The position numbers and the translations under genes were made by a program. The notes beneath the pieces are model-generated. The model worked only from the letters and a program-made list of their open reading frames with translations, was not told the origin of the DNA and did not search any database. Below, piece by piece: positions 1 to 7,440 of a stretch of DNA of 10,856 nucleotides (the stretch's first letter is position 1; every line of letters begins with the position of its first letter). This stretch comes from UBA3818 sp051881895 (GTDB taxonomy: Bacteria; Bacillota; Clostridia; Oscillospirales; Ruminococcaceae). The stretch covers positions 1-10,856 of the forward strand of contig JBJEQT010000116.1 of assembly GCA_051881895.1 (NCBI GenBank). Direction: 5' to 3'.

Positions 1-55
1 CGCCCGCCATAGCGGCAATGGCGTAAACAAAAGAAATGTTCAGATACTTTTTCAT
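1..55 (-). CDS. DUF2871-like small membrane protein, N-terminal fragment (runs off the left edge)
   Basis: Only the first 18 codons are inside the window; they read MKKYLNISFVYAIAAMAGG up to the edge. The start is well supported. An AGGAGG ribosome binding site (minus strand, about 66-71) sits a few bases upstream of the ATG, and the ATG overlaps the TGA of the upstream decayed frame as ATGA. The short basic head followed by an apolar, alanine-rich helix resembles the beginning of DUF2871 membrane proteins of Firmicutes, which continue with a conserved phenylalanine/tyrosine-rich motif that lies outside this window. The family name is a recollection from a short fragment, so it is tentative. 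Function is unknown for that family. The gene itself looks intact so far as it can be seen, in contrast to its degraded upstream partner. Confidence 0.55.
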   Translation of the reverse strand, partial: MKKYLNISFVYAIAAMAG

Positions 56-437
56 GATGGATCCTCCTTTTTCATCGCATATCGTCCAATCAGCACCGTC
101 CATACATAGGCGCAGGTCTTCGGGATCATCAACATTCCCATAACGGGGATCTGATCCGCAAACAGCACCACGGGGATATAGCAGGCAAAGCTCAGCACAA
201 CCGTAAGCCTCAAATGCCGAAACGGTCTGTTCTGCCTTTCCCTGGCTCTTTGGAAGAACAACACAACAATCAACGCACCGAGGATGGCAAAGGGAATATT
301 GCGGTAAATGGCCAGGACAGCGGCGGCGCCGCGCTGGTCCACGCATTTTGCGGCATCAGGCACAGGGCCACAGCCCGGGGCACCAGATGGAAAGCATCTC
401 CGCAGCCCAGCGACAAGCTGTAAATGTAATGGGGAAT
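52..437 (-). pseudogene. Decayed multi-pass membrane protein gene (5'-truncated, internally shortened, frameshifted)
   Basis: Two reading frames together give one recognisable protein. The upstream frame, about 437-312, follows an in-frame TAA, has no start codon, and contains SLGCGDAFHLVPRA followed directly by LCLMPQNAW and PLSW. The sequence then continues in the other frame, about 312-52, with IYRNIPFAILGALIV and a C-terminal half holding two membrane helices and IPVMGMLMIPKTCAYVW. The two frames join at TGG/GCC near 310-314, where one missing G would restore PLSW-A-IYRNIP. From memory of a clostridial membrane family with the GCGDAFHLVPR motif, several dozen residues are normally found between that motif and LCLMPQN, so an internal deletion is likely. 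A GTG at 363 could start a 103-residue product, but it has no ribosome binding site. The stop overlaps the start of the DUF2871-like gene, so translation of this remnant could still couple to it. The broken state is seen in the sequence; the family comparison is recalled. Confidence 0.65.
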
Positions 438-533
438 TTACTCTCCAATGCTTTCTAAGCCTCTCCTGACCTTTCCCGACGTTTCATGGTTTGGGTCAAA
501 ATCTGAGTCAAGCCCAGTTTCAGACAAAAGAAG

Positions 534-567
534 AAGCCGATGAAATCGCGATTTCATCGGCTTTCTT
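534..567. terminator. Bidirectional rho-independent terminator of the initiator tRNA gene
   Basis: Positions 534-563 form a perfect 30-bp palindrome whose centre is ATCGCGAT. As RNA it gives a stem of about 13 bp with a four-base loop. On the minus strand it begins only five bases past the encoded CCA of the tRNA and is followed by a T/C-rich run (TTCTTCTTTT). On the plus strand it is followed by TTTCTTT. The placement fits tRNA transcription termination. A protein-binding operator is possible for such a palindrome but less likely at this site. Confidence 0.8.
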
Positions 568-644
<77 letters not shown>

Positions 645-671
645 ATATGAAAGCATTTTGACTGCTCAATT

Positions 672-700
672 ACTATACAATATTTTATGTGTTTTGTCAA
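672..700 (-). promoter_or_regulatory. Sigma-A promoter of the initiator tRNA
   Basis: On the minus strand, a perfect -35 box TTGACA (695-700) is separated by 17 bp from a -10 box TATAGT (672-677), one mismatch from consensus. The expected transcription start is about 20 bp before the mature tRNA 5' end at 644. The surrounding DNA is AT-rich. The strength fits the high demand for initiator tRNA. Confidence 0.9.
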
Positions 701-770
701 GCACTATTCTTCTTTCTGGAAAAAGTCTTTCATTTTACGGAAATTTTTGATAAAATTCACAGAAACATGC

Positions 771-799
771 TGTTCAAACCTTTTTCGCCGGCGTATACT
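771..799 (+). promoter_or_regulatory. Possible promoter of the HD-domain gene
   Basis: A -10-like TATACT at 794-799 lies 30 bp before the preferred start codon at 829. The hexamer 17 bp further upstream, TGTTCA at 771-776, matches TTGACA only poorly. The whole gap 645-828 is AT-rich and holds the divergent tRNA promoter, so a promoter for the plus-strand gene must be close by, but this assignment is weak. Confidence 0.35.
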
Positions 800-828
800 A
801 AAAACAGAAACAGGAAATGAGGCGCATG

Positions 829-1494
829 ATGGCTTATATTACTTTTGAACAAATTAAAAATGATCCTACCGTCGCCACCTATATTCGGCAGGCAGACGCG
901 GCCTTAAAGGCTTACGGGTATACCGAGCACTCCTTTCCCCATGTCACCCGCGCCGCCAAAGTGGCAGCGCAGATTCTGGAGGATTTCGGATACAGCAAGC
1001 GGGAAATGGAATTGGCCCAGATTGCCGGCTTTTTACACGATATCGGCAACTGCATCAACCGGGTGGACCACGCGCAAAGCGGCGCGATGATGGCTTTCCA
1101 GATTCTGACTTCTATGGAAATGCCGCCGGAAGAGATCGCCGTTATTATCGCCGCCATCGGCAATCACGACGAATCGTCCGCTGTTCCGGTCAGCGCCGTA
1201 GCCGCTGCGCTGATTCTGGCGGACAAGACCGACGTTCGCCGTTCCCGTGTCCGCAACCGGAACATCGCTTCGTTTGATATCCACGACCGGGTCAATTATT
1301 CTGTGGAGCATTCTTCTTTCTCTCTGGATGCTGCCGGAAAAACCATGACGCTGGATTTGACCATTGATACGGAACTTTGTCCGGTGATGGATTATTTTGA
1401 AATCTTTTTGGGGCGGATGATTTTATGCAAGCGGGCCGCAGATTTTTTCCAATCTCGTTTTCGGCTGCTGATCAACGGATTAAAAGTAATGTAA
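829..1494 (+). CDS. HD-domain metal-dependent phosphohydrolase, substrate unknown
   Basis: A 221-residue soluble protein with an HD fold. Visible candidate metal ligands are H38, the H70-D71 doublet in GFLHDIGN, H81 in RVDHAQSGA, H113 in GNHDESSA, and D132 in LADKTDVRRSR. The doublet plus two further histidines and a late aspartate resembles the two-metal HD proteins such as YqeK rather than a minimal HD site. Such enzymes cleave phosphoester or phosphoanhydride bonds; the substrate here is not known. The C-terminal third, with DTELCPVMDYFEIF, looks like a family-specific extension. I chose the ATG at 829 because GAGG at 819-822 is six bases upstream. ATGs at 817 and 826 are in frame but sit less well against a ribosome binding site and would add four or one residues. 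The gene stands alone: a divergent tRNA lies upstream and a strong terminator directly after the stop. Confidence 0.85.
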   Translation: MAYITFEQIKNDPTVATYIRQADAALKAYGYTEHSFPHVTRAAKVAAQILEDFGYSKREMELAQIAGFLHDIGNCINRVDHAQSGAMMAFQILTSMEMPPEEIAVIIAAIGNHDESSAVPVSAVAAALILADKTDVRRSRVRNRNIASFDIHDRVNYSVEHSSFSLDAAGKTMTLDLTIDTELCPVMDYFEIFLGRMILCKRAADFFQSRFRLLINGLKVM

Positions 1495-1527
1495 AACAGG
1501 CGGACCTGCCCGGTCCGCCTGTTTTTT
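1493..1527. terminator. Strong bidirectional terminator between convergent genes
   Basis: A 14-bp perfect stem (arms 1493-1506 and 1512-1525, core CAGGCGGACC/GGTCCGCCTG) encloses a five-base loop. The stem is flanked by A's on the left and six T's on the right, so it can end transcription in both directions. The left arm overlaps the stop codon of the HD gene. On the other side lies the end of the long minus-strand gene run, 44 bases away. Confidence 0.93.
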
Positions 1528-1570
1528 GTAGACTGCTTTTATCAAGTGCCGTTTTCTCCTATTTGGGGAT

Positions 1571-1810
1571 TCATTGCGCTTTTTCTTCTTTCGATTGATG
1601 AAACAGTGCCCGGAATTTTTGAGCCGCCTTTTGCCGCCGCCGGCAGGTCTCTTCTTCGTCGATCTGCCAATTGCCCTCTGCGTCCAAAAACAGACAGTCG
1701 CCCTCCCGGATCTTCTCCGGAAGCGCTGTCCTATCCAGACGGGCTATGCCGTCCTCCTTTTCGCAGACAACCCAGTTTCCCTCCATACGGTCAATGATCC
1801 AATGGCTCAT
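1571..1810 (-). CDS. DUF3006 domain protein
   Basis: A 79-residue protein beginning MSHWIIDRMEGNWVVCEKEDG, followed by a short core with LPEKIREGDCLFLDAEGNW and a highly charged, probably helical tail rich in R, K, E and Q. The IIDRxEG...VVxE start and the LPxxxxEGD motif match DUF3006, a small beta-rich domain of unknown function. The family is often encoded next to ComEC-like metallo-beta-lactamase proteins, which is the case here. Its ATG overlaps the stop of the upstream MBL gene as ATGA, so the two are probably translationally coupled and made in related amounts. No signal peptide or membrane helix is visible, so the product is presumably cytoplasmic unless exported with its partner. It is the last gene of the minus-strand run. 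Family assignment is fairly firm; the role is unknown. Confidence 0.8.
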   Translation of the reverse strand: MSHWIIDRMEGNWVVCEKEDGIARLDRTALPEKIREGDCLFLDAEGNWQIDEEETCRRRQKAAQKFRALFHQSKEEKAQ

Positions 1811-2799
1811 TGAGCGGCCTCCTTTTCTGTATGCACCGTGATGTCCGCTCCGTCTGTGGAAAAGACCACCGTTCCCTGCAAATCTGTCCGGCAGACCGTT
1901 ACACCCCGCTGGGAGAAGCTCGCCAGCACTTCTTTATGCGGATGGCCGTAATCATTGTTCTGTCCGCAGGAAATCGCCGCTATTTTGGGGCGAACCGCAT
2001 CCAAAAACGCATCGCCCGATGAGGTGCTGCTGCCGTGATGCCCGGCTTTGAGCAGGTCGGCTCGCAAATTTGCTCCGGCGTCGAGCAGGTCCTGCTCCAC
2101 CTGCTTTTCCGCATCGCCGGTGAACAAAAAGGATGTTTGGCCGCAATCCAGCCGGCATACGACCGAGTAGTTATTCAGGTTATCATAATCTTTCACCGGC
2201 GCCAGCACAGTCAGAGAAACGCCGCCGCCCAAATCATAAACGAGGCCCGGCTCGGCAGCGACAGCACGGACATTCTCTTTTTCTACCGCGGTAAGCAGCC
2301 GCTGAAAAGACGATGTTGTGGGTACCATTTCGTCACTGAGTTCCGGCATCAGGATTTCTTCGGTGCGAATTTGCGTCAACACATCCGCAAGGCCGCCGAT
2401 GTGGTCCGAATGCGGGTGGGTGGCAATAACCAAATCCAGCTTGTTTACGCCGGCGCTTTTGAGATAGTCGCAGACGGTTTGCCCCTGATCCCGCTCGCCT
2501 GCGTCAATCAGCACCGCCTTTTCCTTCGTCTGGATCAGGATGCTGTCACCCTGTCCCACATCAATCATATGGACCGCCGCCATTTTTTCATCTGTCAGCT
2601 GTTGCGCCGGCTCATAAGGTTCTTCCATTCCGAGCAGATCGCTCCAGCTTGGCATATCAAACGGGAGCCATCCCATCTCGCTCATGGTCATCAGCGTAAA
2701 AAACACCATGACCAACACCGCTACCGTCAAAAACAGCCAGGTAGGCGTCCGGTCGATCAGCTTCTGGATCATACGTGCACCGTTTTTTCTTTGATTCAT
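1807..2799 (-). CDS. Membrane-anchored ComEC/Rec2-like metallo-beta-lactamase-fold hydrolase
   Basis: A 330-residue protein with a basic N-terminus, one membrane helix at about residues 20-40 and an MBL-fold domain from about 75. It starts the domain with HMIDVGQGDSILIQ and carries the metal motif THPHSDH (127-133), a later FTGDAE (226-231), GHHGSS (253-258) and YGHPH (284-288). These are the hallmarks of the ComEC C-terminal hydrolase domain, which in ComEC is thought to degrade the non-transported DNA strand. The multi-helix competence channel is absent, so this is a stand-alone anchored domain, probably facing outside. Its substrate is unknown; a nuclease or phosphodiesterase is plausible. 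The start overlaps the upstream ygiQ stop as ATGA, and its own stop overlaps the DUF3006 start. GGGAG lies about ten bases before the ATG. An in-frame ATG nine codons later is an alternative start. Confidence 0.87.
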   Translation of the reverse strand: MNQRKNGARMIQKLIDRTPTWLFLTVAVLVMVFFTLMTMSEMGWLPFDMPSWSDLLGMEEPYEPAQQLTDEKMAAVHMIDVGQGDSILIQTKEKAVLIDAGERDQGQTVCDYLKSAGVNKLDLVIATHPHSDHIGGLADVLTQIRTEEILMPELSDEMVPTTSSFQRLLTAVEKENVRAVAAEPGLVYDLGGGVSLTVLAPVKDYDNLNNYSVVCRLDCGQTSFLFTGDAEKQVEQDLLDAGANLRADLLKAGHHGSSTSSGDAFLDAVRPKIAAISCGQNNDYGHPHKEVLASFSQRGVTVCRTDLQGTVVFSTDGADITVHTEKEAAQ

Positions 2800-4721
2800 C
2801 TAGACTTTCTCCCTTTTCTTTTCTGGGCCGCGCCATTTTTTTCTTTTGGGCCCGGCGCCGATGGCCGCCCGCTTCTTCCCCGGCCGTGCTGGGTTCCTTT
2901 GCCGCTTTGCAAGCCGGCATTTCGGGCAGGCTGATCCGGTGGGACCAGGCAGTCCGGCCCGGTGCCGATCAAATCGCTTCGGCCCGCCAGCTTCAACGCC
3001 TCTATGACCTGCGGGCGTACCTGCGGCCGGTAATATTGCAGCAGCGCCCGCTGCATCGCTTTTTCTTTCGGGTCTTTGGGGACAAAAACCGGTTTTCCGC
3101 TGAGCGGGTCGATGCCCGTGTAAAACATGCAGGTGGATACGGTTCCCGGCGTGGGATAGAAATCCTGCACCTGCTCGGGGCGTATCCGGTTTTTCTTGAG
3201 ATATACCGCCAGCTGAACCGCATCGCGCAGCGTGGAGCCGGGGTGGGAAGACATCAAATAGGGGATCAGGTACTGCTCTTTGCCCGCCTGCTCGGTGAGT
3301 TGATAAAAGCGCTTGGCAAACCGGTTGAAGGTTTCAATATGCGGTTTGCCCATCCTGTCCAGCACCGCTGCGGAACAGTGCTCCGGCGCCACCTTCAGCT
3401 GGCCGCTGACATGGTGCTCCACCAATTCCCGGAAGAAGGATTCGTCCTTATCTTCCAGCAAATAGTCAAACCGGATGCCGGAGCGGATAAATACCCTTTT
3501 GACCCCCGGCAGCGCCCGCAGACGGCGCAGAAGCGCCAGATATTCGCTGTGGTCCGCCTGCAGATTTTTACAGGGAGATGGCGCCAGGCACTTGCGGCCG
3601 CGGCACAGCCCGTGTTCCAGCTGCTGGGCGCAGGACGGCTGTCTGAAATTCGCCGTAGGGCCGCCCACATCGTGGATATAGCCTTTGAAGCGGGGGTTTT
3701 TCGTCATGGCTTGGGCCTCTGCCAGCACCGATTCTTCGCTGCGGCAGGTCACCCGCCGCCCCTGGTGGGTTGCGATGGAGCAGAAATTGCATGCGCCAAA
3801 GCATCCTCGGTTGTGCATGATGGAAAATTCCACCTCGCGGATGGCGGGGACTCCGCCCTTGGACTCATAAGAAGGATGGTAATAACGGGCAAAAGGCAGC
3901 GACCACACCCAATCCAATTCCTGCTGGGTCAGGGGAGGCATGGGCGGATTCTGCACCAGATAGCGCTCCCCGTGCTTTTGGAGGATGGTCTTACCGTATA
4001 CCGCGTCGTGCTCCTCGTATTGAATCTTAAACGCGCGGGCATAGGCTTCTTTGTCCTGAGAAACTTTTTCAAAAGACGCGCAGGAAACGGCGCCCGGGAT
4101 GACCGGCGCTGTTTCGGACAAATAGCAGGTTCCCCGAATATCGGTCAGAGCCGAAACCGGCTCACCGGCCGCCAGGCGGCGGGCAATCTGGATGGTCTGG
4201 TTCTCTCCCATGCCGTAGGACAGAAGGTCGGCTCCTGCATCCACCAGCACCGATGGGCGTACCGCGTCGTCCCAATAATCGTAATGGGCAAATCGCCGCA
4301 AAGAAGCCTCCAACCCGCCGATGATCACCGGGATCTCGGGGAAAAGTTTTTTCAGCTGCCGGGTATAGACGATGGTTGGCCTGTCCGGCCGGTATCCCGC
4401 TTTGCCGCCGGGGCTGTACTCATCCTCGCTACGGCGGCGCTTGGCAACCGTGTAGTGGGCGACCATCGAGTCAATGTTTCCGCCGGACACCATGAAAGCC
4501 AGCTTCGGCCTGCCCAATGCAAGGAAGCTCTCCTCCCGCCGCCAATCCGGCTGGGCCAGCACGCCCACCCGAAATCCCTGGGATTCCAGCACCCGGGCGA
4601 TGATCGCCGCGCCGAAGCTGGGATGATCTACATAAGCGTCGGCCGAGACCAGCACAAAATCCAGCTGATCCCAGCCCCTTTTTTCCATATCTTCTTTGCT
4701 GATGGGTAAAAACGGATTCAT
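2796..4721 (-). CDS. YgiQ family radical SAM protein
   Basis: A 641-residue protein of the YgiQ family (UPF0313), of normal length. The N-terminal half (about 1-290) is the family domain with LVSADAYVDHPSFG, MVSGGNIDSMVAHYT and PVIIGGLEASLRR, reminiscent of a B12-binding-like fold. The radical SAM core begins near 295 with HNRGCFGACNFCSI, giving the CX3CX2C iron-sulfur ligands C307, C311 and C314. The C-terminal part includes DVGGPTANFRQPSC and ends in a disordered, very basic G/R/K-rich tail of about 35 residues. The reaction is not known for the family. I start at the ATG at 4721 because AGGAAGG (4729-4735 on the minus strand) stands seven bases before it and MNPFLPISKEDM is the usual family beginning. 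The frame stays open 29 codons further upstream, but that stretch overlaps the hairpins after ftsK and has no ribosome binding site. It overlaps the MBL gene by four bases. Confidence 0.92.
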   Translation of the reverse strand: MNPFLPISKEDMEKRGWDQLDFVLVSADAYVDHPSFGAAIIARVLESQGFRVGVLAQPDWRREESFLALGRPKLAFMVSGGNIDSMVAHYTVAKRRRSEDEYSPGGKAGYRPDRPTIVYTRQLKKLFPEIPVIIGGLEASLRRFAHYDYWDDAVRPSVLVDAGADLLSYGMGENQTIQIARRLAAGEPVSALTDIRGTCYLSETAPVIPGAVSCASFEKVSQDKEAYARAFKIQYEEHDAVYGKTILQKHGERYLVQNPPMPPLTQQELDWVWSLPFARYYHPSYESKGGVPAIREVEFSIMHNRGCFGACNFCSIATHQGRRVTCRSEESVLAEAQAMTKNPRFKGYIHDVGGPTANFRQPSCAQQLEHGLCRGRKCLAPSPCKNLQADHSEYLALLRRLRALPGVKRVFIRSGIRFDYLLEDKDESFFRELVEHHVSGQLKVAPEHCSAAVLDRMGKPHIETFNRFAKRFYQLTEQAGKEQYLIPYLMSSHPGSTLRDAVQLAVYLKKNRIRPEQVQDFYPTPGTVSTCMFYTGIDPLSGKPVFVPKDPKEKAMQRALLQYYRPQVRPQVIEALKLAGRSDLIGTGPDCLVPPDQPARNAGLQSGKGTQHGRGRSGRPSAPGPKEKNGAAQKRKGRKSR

Positions 4722-4736
4722 AGCTTTTCCTTCCTG

Positions 4737-4750
4737 CCGGCATTTGCCGG
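4737..4750. repeat. Short hairpin in the ygiQ leader (CCGGCA/TGCCGG)
   Basis: CCGGCA and TGCCGG are separated by two T's, just upstream of the ygiQ ribosome binding site. A 15-nt stretch covering it (4736-4750) recurs with one mismatch at 8357-8371 in the gap before uppP. It may be a small mRNA-processing or translation-control hairpin, or chance in GC-rich spacer. Confidence 0.4.
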
Positions 4751-4753
4751 AAT

Positions 4754-4795
4754 AAAGCGCCGCCTTTGGCTTTGCCCGGTCAAAAGCGGCGCTTT
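4754..4795 (-). terminator. Weak terminator-like inverted repeat after ftsK
   Basis: Perfect 10-bp arms AAAGCGCCGC (4754-4763) and GCGGCGCTTT (4786-4795) enclose a 22-base loop, about 50 bases downstream of the ftsK stop. Read on the minus strand, the stem ends in CTTTATTCC, so the U tract is short. It could stop part of the transcripts between ftsK and ygiQ, or stabilise the 3' end of the upstream message. Confidence 0.55.
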
Positions 4796-4845
4796 GTAAC
4801 GATATCAAAATATTTCAGGCGATTTTTCTCATACAGCCCCGGTGT

Positions 4846-7407
4846 TTATTCTTCTGCCTGCGGGGCCGTGCCATCCGCCTGCATTTTCATTTCAATCCAC
4901 TGCTGGCGGGAAATCAGCACCTGGCGGGGTTTGCTTCCCTCAAAGGGCCCCACAATCCCGCGGGACTCCATCTCGTCAATGATCCGCGCCGCCCTGGCAT
5001 AACCCAATTTGAGCTTGCGCTGTAAAAGGGAGGTGGAGGCCTGCCCGGTTTCCACCACACATTCGATGGCCGCCGGGAGCATCTCGTCCTGCGCGTCGAA
5101 CCCGCCTCCGCCGGAGCCGCCGCCGGAGGACTTGCCCGCCGCTTCCGCCTGCCGTTCGATCTCCTCCAAAATCTGGTCGTCATACTCGGCAGTCTGGGAG
5201 CCTTTGATAAAGGCTACCACCTTTTCCACCTCTTTATCGCTGACGAAACAGCCCTGAATACGGGTAGGCTTGGCCGCTCCCACCGGGAAAAACAGCATAT
5301 CGCCTTTACCCAGCAGCTTTTCCGCGCCGCCGGAATCCAAAATCGTCCGGGAGTCCACCTGAGAAGAAACCGCAAAAGCGATGCGGCTGGGGATATTTGC
5401 CTTGATGACGCCGGTGATGACGTCCACCGACGGCCGCTGGGTCGCAATGACCAGGTGCATACCCGCCGCGCGCGCCATCTGAGCCAAACGGCAAATGGCG
5501 TCTTCCACCTCGTTTTGAGCGGCGATCATCAAATCGGCCAGCTCGTCGATGATGATGACAATCTGCGGCATTTTCGCCAGATTGCGCTCCGGCTGCTCTT
5601 CTGCCAGACGGTTGTACCCGTTAATATCCCGAACGCTGTTGTCCGCAAACAGCTTATAGCGCCCCAGCATTTCGCTGACCGCCCAGTTTAAGGCGCCGGC
5701 CGCCTTGCGCGGGTCGGTAACCACCGGAACCAGCAGATGGGGAATGCCGTTGTAAACGCCCAGCTCCACCACCTTGGGGTCTACCATCAAAAGGCGGACC
5801 TCTTCCGGCGAGGCTTTATAAAGAATACTCATAATAATCGAGTTGATGCAGACCGATTTACCGGAACCGGTGGCGCCGGCAATGAGCATATGGGGCATCT
5901 TGGCAATATCCGCTACGCAAACGCTGCCGCCGATGTCCTTGCCCAGGCACATGGTCACTTTGCTTTTGGCCTCACGGAATGTTTGCGAATCAATGATATC
6001 CCGGATGGGCACCACACTGGTCTGCCGGTTGGGCACCTCAATGCCGACCGCCGCCTTATTGGGGATCGGCGCCTCGATACGCACGCCGCTGGTGGCCAGA
6101 TTCAAAGCGATATCGTCAGCCAGGTTGGTGATTTTACTGATCTTAACACCGGCCGACGGCTGCAGTTCATACCGGGTGACCGCAGGCCCTCTTGCAATAT
6201 CGATAATGCGCGTCTGCACGCCGAAGCTGGCCAGCGCATCCACCAAAAGCTGCGCGTTGGCCTTCAGCTCCTCGCTCAGATCCTGCCCATCAGGCTTTTC
6301 GCCCTCCTGAAGCAGATACACCGGCGGGAATATGTAGCTTTCGGTTGCCTGCAGCTGTTTTGCCGCTTCCAATTCCCCGGCGATTTTTTCATCCGCGCCG
6401 GTTTCCCCATCCGAATTTTCTTCACACTCATGCGGCTGCAGCGGCGCCTCCGCCGTCGGCGCAGGGGCCGCCGTGCTTTCCGCGGCCTCATTGTCCGATG
6501 GCGACGGAGTCAGAATACTTTTCGCAATTTTCCCCACCAGATCATCCAGCAGGGGCGTCTCTTTTGCCGCAGCTTTTTCCGGCCGCGGTCCGGTTTCCAA
6601 AACAGGCGCCGGCGCTTCCTGCCCCGCGGCTTTCATCAGTTTTTCTTTTGCTTTTTTCACCGTTTCCCTGGCCTCCGGCGACTGTTCCTCCACCCGCACC
6701 GGATGAGCGGGCATCGGTTCCTCGTCCAGCGGCACATCGATGTTAAACTGGGGCCGGCGGCGCTCTTCCACCCGCTCCACGTAAGTTTCCCCGATTTTTT
6801 TCACCGGCTTATAAGCGGAGCGGATCAAATCCAGCAGCGTAGCGCCGGTAATCAACATGATAAAAGTAAAAATCAAAATCAAAATCGTCAATGCCGCCGG
6901 GGTTTTGCCAAAGGATAAAAGCGGAATGCCGATCAGCCCAGCGGCTAGTCCGCCGCCTTTCAGCTGGATACCGCTTTCGTACAGATAGGCGGCTTTTTCC
7001 ACGAAATTTTCGCCTTCCACCGGCGTTTTGGAAAAGATCTGAGCCGCACCGCAGATCAGCGCCACCAGCACGAAAGTCTGCCAAACTTTGTGCCCCAGCG
7101 CCCCCACCGGCTTGTCCATAGCGGCCATAACCGCGATATAAATCAGCGCCGGCGCAATCAAATAGGCGCACCAGCCAAACAGGCCGAAGCAAACGGTGTG
7201 CAGCCAGTTCCAAAAGCCCTGTCCGGGGATCACCGACACCGCCAAAAAGAAAATCCCCACGGCAAACAGGATCACTGCCCAAAGCTGTCTGCGGGAACGG
7301 GCCTGCTCCTGCGCGCGGCGTTTCTCTTCCGCCGTTTGCCGGCTGGCCGTCTTTTTTGCGGCAGTGGATTTCTTTTTTGCCGCCGTTGTTTTTTTCTTCT
7401 CCGCCAC
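4846..7407 (-). CDS. ftsK: FtsK/SpoIIIE DNA translocase
   Basis: An 853-residue hexameric ATP-driven DNA pump that clears chromosomal DNA from the closing septum and, if it is the SpoIIIE type, moves DNA into the forespore. Order of parts: a lysine/alanine-rich, DNA-binding-looking head (1-30); four or so membrane helices between about 40 and 195; a charged, proline- and alanine-rich linker to about 360; and the motor domain with Walker A GATGSGKS (511-518) and Walker B IIIIDELADLM (617-627). A serine/glycine hinge (about 760-769) leads to the C-terminal winged-helix gamma domain with LQRKLKLGYARAARIIDEME, which reads orienting DNA motifs. I favour the GTG at 7407 because GAGGGGG (7416-7422) lies eight bases before it and it yields MAEKKKTTAAKKK. 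A GTG at 7440, right behind the uppP stop, would add 11 residues but its nearest GGAG is too far away. The sequence cannot separate FtsK from SpoIIIE use; one protein may do both. Confidence 0.96.
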   Translation of the reverse strand: MAEKKKTTAAKKKSTAAKKTASRQTAEEKRRAQEQARSRRQLWAVILFAVGIFFLAVSVIPGQGFWNWLHTVCFGLFGWCAYLIAPALIYIAVMAAMDKPVGALGHKVWQTFVLVALICGAAQIFSKTPVEGENFVEKAAYLYESGIQLKGGGLAAGLIGIPLLSFGKTPAALTILILIFTFIMLITGATLLDLIRSAYKPVKKIGETYVERVEERRRPQFNIDVPLDEEPMPAHPVRVEEQSPEARETVKKAKEKLMKAAGQEAPAPVLETGPRPEKAAAKETPLLDDLVGKIAKSILTPSPSDNEAAESTAAPAPTAEAPLQPHECEENSDGETGADEKIAGELEAAKQLQATESYIFPPVYLLQEGEKPDGQDLSEELKANAQLLVDALASFGVQTRIIDIARGPAVTRYELQPSAGVKISKITNLADDIALNLATSGVRIEAPIPNKAAVGIEVPNRQTSVVPIRDIIDSQTFREAKSKVTMCLGKDIGGSVCVADIAKMPHMLIAGATGSGKSVCINSIIMSILYKASPEEVRLLMVDPKVVELGVYNGIPHLLVPVVTDPRKAAGALNWAVSEMLGRYKLFADNSVRDINGYNRLAEEQPERNLAKMPQIVIIIDELADLMIAAQNEVEDAICRLAQMARAAGMHLVIATQRPSVDVITGVIKANIPSRIAFAVSSQVDSRTILDSGGAEKLLGKGDMLFFPVGAAKPTRIQGCFVSDKEVEKVVAFIKGSQTAEYDDQILEEIERQAEAAGKSSGGGSGGGGFDAQDEMLPAAIECVVETGQASTSLLQRKLKLGYARAARIIDEMESRGIVGPFEGSKPRQVLISRQQWIEMKMQADGTAPQAEE

Positions 7408-7415
7408 GGATGCAG

Positions 7416-7422
7416 CCCCCTC
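7416..7422 (-). promoter_or_regulatory. Ribosome binding site that decides the ftsK start
   Basis: GAGGGGG on the minus strand, eight bases before the GTG at 7407. It argues for that start over the GTG at 7440, which directly follows the uppP stop codon. Confidence 0.7.
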
Positions 7423-7440
7423 AATTTTCGTTTTTTTCAC

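Noticed and set aside
52..363. Treating the 103-codon frame as a complete gene
   Set aside because: The GTG start lacks a ribosome binding site, and recognisable protein sequence continues upstream in another frame, so it is better read as the 3' part of a broken gene.
2775..4709. A 644-codon open frame on the plus strand opposite the ygiQ gene
   Set aside because: It is antisense to a protein with clear radical SAM motifs, has low-complexity R/G/H-rich sequence without any family motif, and is explained by high GC at third positions of the real gene.
4722..4808. A 29-residue N-terminal extension of the YgiQ protein
   Set aside because: It covers the intercistronic hairpins, has no ribosome binding site, and the family begins at MNPFLPI, which has a good site in front.
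5737..6918. A 393-codon plus-strand open frame opposite ftsK
   Set aside because: Antisense to the Walker-motif translocase; arginine- and phenylalanine-rich sequence with no recognisable domain or ribosome binding site.
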